Assembly (NCBI GenBank): GCA_027577415.1
Contig: JANBQS010000766.1
Location: 1 to 12,372 of the forward strand
Length of the DNA stretch: 12,372 nucleotides
Source: Coemansia sp. RSA 922
Taxonomy: Eukaryota; Kickxellomycota; Kickxellomycetes; Kickxellales; Kickxellaceae
Direction of reading: 5' to 3'
Position 1 is the first letter of the stretch, and each line of letters begins with the position of its first letter. Below, one piece after another: positions 1 through 6,818 of this stretch. The notes below the pieces were generated by a model that did not search any database, was not told the origin of the DNA, and saw nothing but the letters and a program-made list of their open reading frames with translations. A program made the translations under genes and the position numbers.

Positions 1-1
1 C

Positions 2-49
2 ACACGCATGTACGACGCCTTCCAGTACTACTCCAACGGTATCCTGTAA
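2..49 (+). CDS. 3' end of an unidentified gene (partial)
   Basis: Reading from base 2, fifteen sense codons run into a TAA stop at 47-49 and end with residues MYDAFQYYSNGIL. The codons favour C or G in the third position, as in the neighbouring genes. A plus-strand gene ending here would lie about 270 bp upstream of the eEF1B beta start, which is normal spacing for this window. Too little of the protein is present to name a family, and I do not recognise the tail. It could be a chance open frame, since only 48 bases are visible. Confidence 0.45.
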   Translation, partial: TRMYDAFQYYSNGIL

Positions 50-322
50 TCCTGTTTTAGTCGGCGAGCCGGCTCTGCATCCCCATATGCGGCTCGCAGA
101 CCATCCGAGTCGTTGGGGGTAAAAGCATGTCGCAAGAAAAAATTTTCGCTGGTGCGCAGTGCTTGGGCTGAACGATAGGTGGACATATGAAAAGAGCTCC
201 ACCGACTTTGTGGTTCGACGGGTGTTGGCCCTGGTGCCCGCCTCTTTTGCCTCTGCAAGACTCTCTTATCGCTGTTTTCCTTTCCTACACATCCTTGCTT
301 TTTCGGCACCTACACAATAAAC
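50..322 (+). promoter_or_regulatory. Intergenic region and eEF1B beta promoter/5' leader
   Basis: This 273-bp stretch separates the stop of the partial upstream gene from the eEF1B beta start. Its last 80 bases are pyrimidine-rich on the plus strand, followed by an A-rich run (CACAATAAAC) just before the ATG, a common fungal core-promoter and leader arrangement for highly expressed translation genes. I see no clear TATA box or defined factor site. Short open frames on both strands show no family resemblance and are treated as noise. Confidence 0.5.
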
Positions 323-1244
323 ATGTCTGTCACTCTCTCTGCCTCTACCCTCAACATTGCCTTGAACGTCCTTTTCGAGGACAACTCCTTCGTCTCTGGG
401 TAAGTTAATCTACAATCTGCTTGTTCCTATTTATTTTTTTTTGCAATTCAGATGTGCGATTTTTTCTTTTTGCGCTTCGAGTATGATGATTTTAACATTG
501 GTCCGTGTTTCTGAAGCGGCTTAAGACCCCGCTACCTGCAGAGAACTACTTTTTCCAACTTACGCTGACTCTAGCAACCGCACGCAAGTAAAACTCTGGC
601 AATAGCCGATACGGGCTTTGGTTCACACTGCTAATCTACCATGCCTACTTTGACATTTTTAAATCCTTAGTTTTGAGGCATCGTCTGCCGACGCCGAGGT
701 CTTCAAGGCACTCTCTGGCGCACCCGATGCCAAGGTCTTCCCCCACCTGGCTCGCTGGTACAACCACATTGCCAGCAAGGGTGATGCCATTGACGGACTG
801 AAGGCTGCCGAGGAGCCTGTCGCTGCTGCTGAGGCTGCTGCCGAGGAGGAGGATGATGATGATGACGTTGATCTGTTTGGCTCTGACGATGAGGAAGACG
901 AGGAGGCTGAGAAGGTGAAGGCTCAGCGCCTTGCCGAGTACCAGGCCAAGAAGGCCGCCAAGCCTGCTGTTATCGCCAAGTCGATGCTTGCCCTTGATGT
1001 CAAGCCCTGGGAAGCCGAAACCGATCTCGATGAGCTGGAGAGACTCATCAGGACCATCCAGATGGACGGTCTTATCTGGAACCAGGAAAGCAAGCGCCCC
1101 ACCATTGCCTACGGTGTCAAGAAGCTCGTCATGGCTGCCGTCGTTGAGGACGCCAAGGTCTCTGTCGACGAAATCGTCGAGTTGATCGAGGGCTTTGACG
1201 AGTACACCCAGTCGGTCGATATTGTCGCCTTCAACAAGCTCTAA
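323..1244 (+). CDS. EFB1: Translation elongation factor eEF1B beta (EF-1 beta), two exons
   Basis: This is the guanine-nucleotide exchange factor that reloads eEF1A with GTP in the cytosol. The joined exons 323-399 and 671-1244 give 216 residues, typical for the family. Residues 1 to about 70 form the GST-C-like N-terminal domain ([21 protein letters not shown]). An alanine/acid linker follows, then the acidic [16 protein letters not shown] region at 87-102 with a likely CK2 serine at 97. The C-terminal exchange domain begins near residue 127 ([13 protein letters not shown]) and ends in VDIVAFNKL, the canonical tail. The start is the first ATG before the conserved N-terminus. The intron, 400-670, splits codon 26 (GG|T), has a GTAAGT donor and TAG acceptor, and restores the family sequence exactly (FVSG|FEAS). 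The intron hosts a snoRNA. The family call is certain; the splice junctions are inferred from frame and homology. Confidence 0.96.
400..670 (+). other. eEF1B beta intron hosting a snoRNA
   Basis: This 271-nt phase-2 intron begins GTAAGT and ends CTTAG. A branch-like CTAAT lies at 631-635, about 35 nt before the acceptor. It is 3.5 times longer than the other intron in the window (76 nt). The extra length is largely explained by the box C/D RNA at about 474-575. That RNA ends about 60 nt before the branch-like site and its D box lies 102 nt before the acceptor, which suits processing from a spliced lariat. Confidence 0.9.
474..575 (+). ncRNA. snR18: Box C/D snoRNA U18 (snR18 family), intron-encoded
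   Basis: A perfect box C (ATGATGA) lies at 483-489, a D' box CTGA at 511-514 and a D box CTGA at 565-568. The 13 bases directly before D' (498-510, TTGGTCCGTGTTT) are fully complementary to the highly conserved large-subunit rRNA stretch AAACACGGACCAA. The fifth base before D' pairs with the A that corresponds to yeast 25S A649, with C650 next to it; these are the known targets of U18. A short terminal stem can form from GCT/GAG (474-476, 479-481) with CTC/AGC (569-571, 573-575). A hairpin AGCGG/CCGCT (515-519 with 529-533) follows D'. No clear C' box or second guide was found. In budding yeast snR18 also lies in the EFB1 intron, so host and location match. The exact ends are estimated. Confidence 0.9.
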
Positions 1245-1331
1245 ATATCTAACCATCCACCCAGTGCTTGCTTCAACTTGACATTTAAATATACTCTGAT
1301 TTGTACTAAATGTCTTTTTCTTTTTCTATAG

Positions 1332-1802
1332 CTACACAAACTGCTGCAGGAGCTTGTCCAGGTTCGTGTAGATGACACGCAAGTTGTGCGCGGTGGGCGC
1401 GTCGCACTTGACAGCATTGGCTGGAGGTGAGGCAGAAATGTCGGCAAGCTCGCTGTTGAAATAGCCCTTGAGGTCGCGCAGGCCAGAGATCGTACTCTTG
1501 TAGTCTGTGCCCAGAATTTTGGTCTCGATTTCTGGGCGGCCGAGCGCTAGGGCAGCTGGGGCGAACTGGTGAAAGTCCCTGAACATAGAGCTTTGCAGTT
1601 CCCGGGCAACCGAGTCCAAAACCACGCGGCCAGACCCGCTTAGCGACTGCATAACTGGGGATAGACAGTTGCTGCTGGCATCCAGTCGCTGGATATGGTC
1701 TCCAGGCACCAAGGCGGCATTCACGGGTGCCTCGGCGGCTGGCAGAGCGTGTGACAGCACAGCCAGTGTGGCGACAGCGCAGCAGATAGAACCGGCGTAC
1801 AT
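1332..1802 (-). CDS. Small secreted two-cysteine protein, unknown function
   Basis: This encodes 156 residues with no family I recognise. The N-terminus is a classic signal peptide: MYAGSICCAVATLAVLSHA, with likely cleavage after Ala19 or after the AEA at 23-25. The mature part has only two cysteines, C46 (SSNCLSP) and C133 (AVKCDAP), which could form one disulfide across an otherwise mostly helical, alanine- and leucine-rich chain. There is no transmembrane segment after the signal, no lysine-rich region and no obvious catalytic motif. It ends in a TAG stop 87 bp from the convergent eEF1B beta gene. Its upstream side (about 1830-1900) is pyrimidine-rich on its own strand, as before other start codons here. 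Likely an extracellular or cell-wall protein; that is inference. Confidence 0.78.
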   Translation of the reverse strand: MYAGSICCAVATLAVLSHALPAAEAPVNAALVPGDHIQRLDASSNCLSPVMQSLSGSGRVVLDSVARELQSSMFRDFHQFAPAALALGRPEIETKILGTDYKSTISGLRDLKGYFNSELADISASPPANAVKCDAPTAHNLRVIYTNLDKLLQQFV

Positions 1803-2502
1803 TATGAGGAGGCGAATGTGAGTAATAGTGTGAGAAAGGGTGTGGCGTTTTCAGCTACAGGATAAAAGCAAAGAAAGAGAGCGAGAAAAATGCGGGACAG
1901 GTAATAATGTAAGGCGAAAGCAGTCTGGGCATCATGTCTTTGTGGCATGCGCTGCAACGCATGTTCCCCCCGCCTTAAGGTTGCTCCCCCACTGCATTTT
2001 GAAGCCGGGGGAGATCAGATGCGCAGGTGGATGTGCAATTGACCCATGCGGAACATCCTCAATGCTTTGCGAGTCCTGGGAGTAAATATTACTATTGAAT
2101 ATTGGCCAGTACTGGCGCCCTGCACCCTGTGCACTGCGCTAGATACGTCTAAACTCGTACGAGCAATATACAGCAGTAACGTTTACTCTCCAACTCGACT
2201 CGGCCAATATGTCGGCATTTCTGCTTGAGCCCCTTTGTGGACAGTAGGCCTTTGACACATGTTGCCAAAAAATGGTGTTTTAAGAGCGCTTGTTGGGTGG
2301 CTGTGGCGACCAAAGCACTCGCATTTTTTAAGAACAATTGGTGGGCTGCGAATACGCTAGCACGTCCAACTGTGGCGTGCCATCCAGTTCTCTGAAAACT
2401 GAGGCCGTTATGTTGTGTTTTTTTTTTCGCTGTCTCTGTGCAGGTTCTTCTATTCTTAACTCTTGTCTTTAATCGGGGTTTTACTGCATATCGGAGTCAC
2501 AA
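1803..2502. promoter_or_regulatory. 700-bp divergent intergenic region
   Basis: This is the longest gene-free stretch, between the divergently transcribed secreted-protein gene and the acyltransferase gene. It holds a purine-rich run at about 1855-1900 (pyrimidine-rich for the minus-strand gene), a perfect inverted repeat CATGCG/CGCATG at 1946-1963, clustered C runs near 1966-1990, an inverted CCAAT box (ATTGG) at 2337-2341 and a ten-T tract at 2418-2427. The T tract is followed by a CT-rich leader toward the ATG at 2503. Small open frames inside it resemble nothing and use codons unlike the neighbours. I found no tRNA or box C/D signature. Confidence 0.5.
1946..1963. repeat. Perfect 6-bp inverted repeat CATGCG-6-CGCATG
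   Basis: The arms 1946-1951 and 1958-1963 are exact reverse complements around the spacer CTGCAA. The repeat lies about 145 bp upstream of the secreted-protein start. It could be a dimeric transcription-factor site, but a match this short can also arise by chance in 700 bp. Confidence 0.4.
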
Positions 2503-3984
2503 ATGGAAGGGCTATTTGACAGCGTCGAATCTGATGAAGTCGTGCTATCCGCTCAGGATGCCATGTTCTCGTTTGCCAACCACCCGCTAGTCCACTTTTT
2601 CGAAAACAAGGAGCTCAGTGGCGGATTCATGCCGTCCAACATCCTGCAGGCATCGCTATATACAGCTCTCAAGGAGTTTCCCCTGCTATTGGGCCATATT
2701 CGGGATGGCCCAGGTGGACTGGCCAAGGTCGTTGTCGACAAGCACGATCTGAACATGCCAGAGTTTGTCGAGTCGGAGAGCTCAATCCACTACCAGTCCC
2801 TCAAGGATGGCCAATTTGAGTGGAGTACGTGGCCCAGGGGCGTAGCAACGGTGGGGCCCATGACCACGCCCAACAAACATGGTACTATAAAGCTACTTAA
2901 TGTGCATGTCGTTAGATTGCGCGACAACAGCGGCTTGATTCTGTTCTGCAACATCCCGCACTTTATTCTTGACGGGTTCGGGTACTACGCCTTTCTGAAT
3001 CACTGGGCTAGTCTCTGCAAAGCAAGCATTTGCCCAGAATATACATCTGAGGCTGGTCGCACCTCGTATGTCTTTGACAGGGCCTTTGTTAAGGATCGGC
3101 TGCGAGATCAGCGTCGCCCACTAGAGAAACAAGTCGTCGATATTCTCACGACAAGCAGCCTCGCCTCAATGGCTTTGAATCTGCTCTCGTTCCCATCCCA
3201 GCTACGACTGGTGTCACTGGGCGTCAGCGTAGACCGTGGGCAGGCACACTTTTTCCGCATAACACGCGAGTCACTCGACGAGCTACGGGATCTGGCGAGC
3301 GCACGCACTAGTGGCGATTCAGCCGATATTTCGACGTATGCCTTGTTAGCCGCAGTTGTTGGTACAGCGATATGTCGTGCGCAGAGCACCGCTGATGCTA
3401 GGCGTGGGGTTCTCGTCAAGGCGGCGCTTGCCACGGCGGCCGCTATTTCCAGCATGTTTGGCATGCGCCCAGCACAATTTACACTAGTCAACATGGTCCA
3501 CGCTCACCACTGCCTCGAGCTTGAGCCGGACTGCTGCTACATTGGGAATCCAGTCATATTGCATCCGATCCAAGCCCCCAGCAAGCACATAGCGCTGGCA
3601 ACTGGCGAAGAGTCGCTAGCTGAGGTGGCCGCGCAAGTGTCTTTGGCAGTAAGTAGCATCGATGCGGCATTGGTTGGCGAGTTTGTCGATGTCCTTGGAG
3701 CCAACCCTAGCGCGTATGTGCGCTACGCAGTGCACATGGGTACGACTGCCAACATGCTCACGGTCATTGATGAGAGGAGCTACAACACCCAAGGTGTTGA
3801 TTTTGGAGATGGAGGACCAGCGTGGGTGAGCGGCATTCCGTGGCACGTACCAAACTTTGTAGCGTTCTTTAGGTCTCCCGGCAAGCCCGGCGATGTGGAT
3901 GTGTACGTCAGCCTACGACCACGGATTGGCGAGGCGCTGATCCAAGATACATTCTTTGCTAAACACGCCCAACTACTATTCTAA
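2503..3984 (+). CDS. BAHD-like acyltransferase (transferase family, PF02458 type)
   Basis: This encodes a 493-residue enzyme expected to move an acyl group from acyl-CoA to an alcohol or amine acceptor in the cytosol. The BAHD hallmark HxxxD is present as HFILDG at 153-158, where His153 would be the catalytic base. The second hallmark, DFGWG in plants, appears as DFGDG at 433-437 in the expected place about 60 residues from the end. The N-terminal half also has the family layout (LQASLYTALKEFPLLLGHIR near 48-67). The length is slightly above the usual 430-480. It is read as one exon from the first ATG after a CT-rich leader and ends 41 bp from convergent BUB3. Fungal relatives include trichothecene 3-O-acetyltransferase-like enzymes, but no biosynthetic partners are nearby, so the substrate is unknown. 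Confidence 0.82.
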   Translation: MEGLFDSVESDEVVLSAQDAMFSFANHPLVHFFENKELSGGFMPSNILQASLYTALKEFPLLLGHIRDGPGGLAKVVVDKHDLNMPEFVESESSIHYQSLKDGQFEWSTWPRGVATVGPMTTPNKHGTIKLLNVHVVRLRDNSGLILFCNIPHFILDGFGYYAFLNHWASLCKASICPEYTSEAGRTSYVFDRAFVKDRLRDQRRPLEKQVVDILTTSSLASMALNLLSFPSQLRLVSLGVSVDRGQAHFFRITRESLDELRDLASARTSGDSADISTYALLAAVVGTAICRAQSTADARRGVLVKAALATAAAISSMFGMRPAQFTLVNMVHAHHCLELEPDCCYIGNPVILHPIQAPSKHIALATGEESLAEVAAQVSLAVSSIDAALVGEFVDVLGANPSAYVRYAVHMGTTANMLTVIDERSYNTQGVDFGDGGPAWVSGIPWHVPNFVAFFRSPGKPGDVDVYVSLRPRIGEALIQDTFFAKHAQLLF

Positions 3985-4025
3985 CTACCAAACGAGAAAT
4001 GCACTACACAATGTTAATGTTGCTC

Positions 4026-5024
4026 CTATACGGGCTTTCGACCCTTTGGTTTCGTTTCGGACTCTGAGATGGGCTTGATCCAAATGGCGTCAGGCGGGTG
4101 GTCCTTCTCGCCTTCCTCGTAGGTGTATGAAGAGGCCACTGCCAGTGCGCTACCAGAGGCGTTAAAGCTCAGCGAGGATATAGATGCAGCGTATCCTTGG
4201 TACTGTTTCAGCCGCTTTTTGTTTTCGGGGTCCCACAGCGAGACCACGCCATCCGAACCACCAGTTACAAACGTGTGGTGTACGGGGTGGAAGGCAACGG
4301 CATTCACTGGGTAAACCATGTCTACACCGTCATCGGCCGGCTGCCGGTGGCATTTGAAGGCATAGTTCTGTTTGTTGGCAGCGCCATTGAGGTACTCCAC
4401 TGCGACTCGCCCCTCGACCGAGCTGCTGACAAAGCCCGCGCAGCCTGGCATCATTTGCACGCACCTGGTTGGGTATTTTAGCGAGCTTTCTCTGGACTCC
4501 AATGGCGACTCTAGCTTGCGCACATCGTAGATAAGCAGCTTTCTTCCAGCAAGCGCAACCGCCAGCAGATCGCCCTGGGCTGACATGGAGTAGATGCGCT
4601 CACCCATGTCCAGCGTCTTTAGGGCTGCTGCGTGTGCCTGCAGCCTAGCGTCCCAGGCCCGTAGCGTGTGATCCCAGCTCCCAGAAAGTAGCACGTTATG
4701 AGCAAACGCATACTCCACCGCACTGACCTCGCCGTCGTGCCTTCCAATCTCTCGCGTTTGAGTATATCCTCCCTCCCATGACAGCAGTCGTCGGTCCAGG
4801 CCACCAGAAAATGCACAGTCGTTGCCATAGGCCACGCCTAGCACGGCTGCCTTGTGGTCGTGGTGGCTGGCCAGCAGTCGGTTTGCCTTTATATCATACA
4901 CCCGCACTTGCTGGTCCCACGAGCCGACTAGCAGCTGTACATCGTCAGTGGCGTGGAAGGTCACTTGCGAAATCCCGTCGCTCGGAGGCTGTGCTAGCTC
5001 GTACTGCCTTTGACTGTTGCTCAT
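4026..5024 (-). CDS. BUB3: Spindle checkpoint WD40 protein Bub3
   Basis: This encodes a 332-residue WD40 beta-propeller of the Bub3/Rae1 group. Bub3 binds GLEBS motifs of Bub1 and Mad3/BubR1, docks on phosphorylated MELT repeats of the kinetochore scaffold and holds anaphase until chromosomes attach. Visible signatures are GSWDQQVRVYD at 34-44, a second SGSWDHTLRAWD blade, the Bub3-type EGRVAVEYLNG followed by YAFKCHR, the blade YPVNAVAFHP...TFVTGGSDGVVSLWD, and the C-terminal LAVASSYTYEEGE. The EGRVAVEY/AFKCHR and SSYTYE segments favour Bub3 over Rae1. The length is normal (yeast 341, human 328). No intron is needed. The gene is convergent with the acyltransferase and shares a 208-bp divergent promoter with the methionine sulfoxide reductase. 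Confidence 0.93.
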   Translation of the reverse strand: MSNSQRQYELAQPPSDGISQVTFHATDDVQLLVGSWDQQVRVYDIKANRLLASHHDHKAAVLGVAYGNDCAFSGGLDRRLLSWEGGYTQTREIGRHDGEVSAVEYAFAHNVLLSGSWDHTLRAWDARLQAHAAALKTLDMGERIYSMSAQGDLLAVALAGRKLLIYDVRKLESPLESRESSLKYPTRCVQMMPGCAGFVSSSVEGRVAVEYLNGAANKQNYAFKCHRQPADDGVDMVYPVNAVAFHPVHHTFVTGGSDGVVSLWDPENKKRLKQYQGYAASISSLSFNASGSALAVASSYTYEEGEKDHPPDAIWIKPISESETKPKGRKPV

Positions 5025-5232
5025 TGGAACTGCTTCGAGACAAATAATTTTCAGGGTGTTTTAAGAGACGAAGAGCATTTACAATTTCTGGCGGCTTGCA
5101 ACTACAGATGTTTTGGGCTTTGCGAGTCGGCTCCCGAGCCATGACGTGATATCATCCTACTTGATAGCATTGAATGCTCAATGGTTTTTCTTGGCGTTTC
5201 CTTCCTTCTTTATCTCTTATTTAATTCTAGCA
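5025..5232. promoter_or_regulatory. Divergent BUB3 / fRMsr promoter with two short palindromes
   Basis: These 208 bp serve two opposite start codons. They contain the inverted repeat GGCTC-CC-GAGCC (5129-5140), a TGACGT half-site (CRE/ATF-like) immediately after it at 5142-5147, and the palindrome GCATTGAATGC (5167-5177). A pyrimidine-rich leader then runs to the ATG at 5233. Function is inferred from position only. An open frame in phase with the reductase starts at 5113 but is judged to be leader sequence. Confidence 0.45.
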
Positions 5233-5766
5233 ATGTCGTCGTTTATTCCTGGGTTTAACAATACGCTCGATCCCAAGGCACAGTTCTACCTGGAGCTTGC
5301 CGAGCAGTGTGCAGCGCTGCTTCAAGGCCAGCGCAACCTGATCTCCAACACGGCCAATGTATCCTCTCTGGTATATCATGGGCTGCGTGAGACGCCCACG
5401 CGCGAAGGAAAGCCTGTGAACTGGGTTGGCTTCTACCTTGCAGACGCCAAAAAGCCTGCTGTTTTGGCGCTGGGGCCCTTTCAGGGAAAGCCCGCCTGTA
5501 CCGAGATCGCATTTGGCAGGGGCGTGTGTGGGACAGCCGCCAGCACGTCAAAGTCCATTGTAGTCAAGGATGTACACGATTTCCCAGGACACATCTCGTG
5601 TGACCCAGCGTCAAAGTCAGAGGTTGTCGTGCCGCTGAAGGCTCCCAATGGAAAAGTACATGGCGTATTCGACATTGACGCATCGGTCACCGACGCCTTT
5701 GATGACTTTGACCGTATCGGCCTGGAAGCCATTGCGAACCTGGTAGCTGAGGCATCGGACTTTTAG
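5233..5766 (+). CDS. Free methionine-(R)-sulfoxide reductase, GAF domain (fRMsr)
   Basis: This enzyme reduces free methionine-R-sulfoxide, using thioredoxin-type thiols, in the cytosol. From the ATG at 5233 it has 177 residues, against 180 in yeast YKL069W. The single GAF domain covers most of the chain, with NWVGFYL (63-69), LALGPFQGKPAC (78-89), FGRGVCGTAAS (94-104), the FPGHISCD segment (117-124) and a VFDID stretch near the end. The three family cysteines are present: C89, C99 and C123, matching the CxxxxxxxxxC...C spacing of the E. coli and yeast enzymes. The start was chosen because MSSFIPGF matches the usual family N-terminus. An in-frame ATG at 5113 would add 40 mostly hydrophobic residues overlapping a CT-rich leader. 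The gene is convergent with the first PlsC gene (61 bp apart). Confidence 0.92.
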   Translation: MSSFIPGFNNTLDPKAQFYLELAEQCAALLQGQRNLISNTANVSSLVYHGLRETPTREGKPVNWVGFYLADAKKPAVLALGPFQGKPACTEIAFGRGVCGTAASTSKSIVVKDVHDFPGHISCDPASKSEVVVPLKAPNGKVHGVFDIDASVTDAFDDFDRIGLEAIANLVAEASDF

Positions 5767-5827
5767 CAGGAAGTAGTTTGTTCAATATTACGAAGAAAAA
5801 AAATGGTATGTGCAAAGATAAAGTGAA

Positions 5828-6619
5828 TCAGAAAAGTTTAGTGCGGGCCTCAGCCAACGACAGAGAGATACACGCCTTTTGAATGTCGTTGCGAGTGTCG
5901 GCAATCAGCGCTGGGATGTCTTCCTCGGTAAGGCTCTCGGTCGATATCGGGGCTAATACACGGATTCGGATGACACAGCCTCGCCGGAAGCGGCAGTCGG
6001 CCCAGCTGTAGAGCGGGTACGTGCACTGCACAGCCACAGGGATGATGGGCGCATGAGTACAGTACGCCAAATAAAAGGCTCCCTTTTTGAACTCTAGCAG
6101 AGCGCCTGTCTCGCTAGGGTTCCGCTTGCCCTCGGGAAACATGACAATGCTGGTGCGCTCAAACTCGAGGTATCGCAGCGAGTCCTCAAACAGCGCCTTG
6201 ATACTCTGCCTGTCGCCCTGCTTGACAAACAAGTTGCCGCCGAGTCGCATGAACCAGCCGAGCACGGGGATACGGGATATAAACTTGTTAGCTACCACGA
6301 CAGCGTTGCGAGGAAGTACCCACGCCAGCCAAACTGTGTCCAGCAGGCTTTGGTGGTTAGCTACCAATACGCAGGGCACCTCCTTGGCGCGTAGCAAGTG
6401 CTCAGCACCATCAACCTCCACTGTGACGTCTAGCAAATATCGCGCCAAAATGCGCATGGCGTGCGCACATACCCAGTTTGTCGTTGGTTTGCGGTGTAGA
6501 GCCCGCAAAAGCGGACTGGCTAGGATTCCAACTGCCGACGCCAGTAAAATGCATTGAACAAACAGAGCCAGTTGTCCATAGAATAGCAGCAAGCCAAGGG
6601 CTCGGTACAGTGTGTTCAT
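5828..6619 (-). CDS. 1-acyl-sn-glycerol-3-phosphate acyltransferase (PlsC/SLC1-like), copy 1
   Basis: This encodes 263 residues that likely acylate lysophosphatidic acid to phosphatidic acid at the ER or lipid-droplet membrane. One or two hydrophobic segments span residues 8-40 (LLLFYGQLALFVQCILLA, AVGILASPLL). Motif I NHQSLLD is at 88-94 with catalytic His89 and Asp94. Motif II is GGNLFVKQGDRQS near 127-139. Motif III is FPEGKR at 161-166, where the usual threonine of EGTR is lysine. Motif IV is APIIPVAVQC. The length matches bacterial and SLC1-type enzymes. A related gene lies directly upstream on the same strand (199 bp between them) and shares GWFMRL and the overall order, so the pair is an old tandem duplication. 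Acyl-donor preference cannot be read from the sequence. Confidence 0.9.
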   Translation of the reverse strand: MNTLYRALGLLLFYGQLALFVQCILLASAVGILASPLLRALHRKPTTNWVCAHAMRILARYLLDVTVEVDGAEHLLRAKEVPCVLVANHQSLLDTVWLAWVLPRNAVVVANKFISRIPVLGWFMRLGGNLFVKQGDRQSIKALFEDSLRYLEFERTSIVMFPEGKRNPSETGALLEFKKGAFYLAYCTHAPIIPVAVQCTYPLYSWADCRFRRGCVIRIRVLAPISTESLTEEDIPALIADTRNDIQKACISLSLAEARTKLF

Positions 6620-6818
6620 AAATGTCCCCGCTCGCCAGCCACAGTTGCAGAATTACAAATGAATATATTATGCAATAAAGAAGAAAGAAAATGCGGTGTA
6701 AAATTGAAAGAAGAAAAAGCTCTTTACATGCCAAAACCCTGCCTTTGGTTCAAAGCGGTTGAGGCTCCGCTGAAGCACAGTCACATGATTGAGTATTTGG
6801 AGGATTCTAATTGGTCAA
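6620..6818 (-). promoter_or_regulatory. Spacer between tandem PlsC genes
   Basis: This 199-bp stretch combines the 3' end of copy 2 and the promoter of copy 1. On the minus strand it holds pyrimidine-rich runs (about 6670-6725), matching leaders of other genes here, and a CCAAT box (seen as ATTGG at 6810-6814). The presence of a leader-like tract suggests separate transcripts rather than one shared mRNA. Confidence 0.4.

Noticed and set aside
210..225. GGTTCGAC stretch resembling a tRNA B box
   Set aside because: The paired CC of the T arm is missing and no A box or acceptor stem can be found upstream.
187..408. 73-codon frame overlapping the eEF1B beta start
   Set aside because: It lies in the promoter and first exon in another frame, with no family resemblance; the eEF1B beta reading is certain.
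645..1256. 203-codon open frame antisense to eEF1B beta
   Set aside because: It mirrors the strongly biased codons of the real gene; its translation is low-complexity Leu/Gly/Val-rich and resembles no family.
6781..6787. TCACATG (CATGTGA on the minus strand), like the yeast inositol-response element, upstream of PlsC copy 1
   Set aside because: Only seven of ten consensus bases match, it sits in the 3' region of PlsC copy 2, and the Ino2/Ino4 system is not expected outside budding yeasts.
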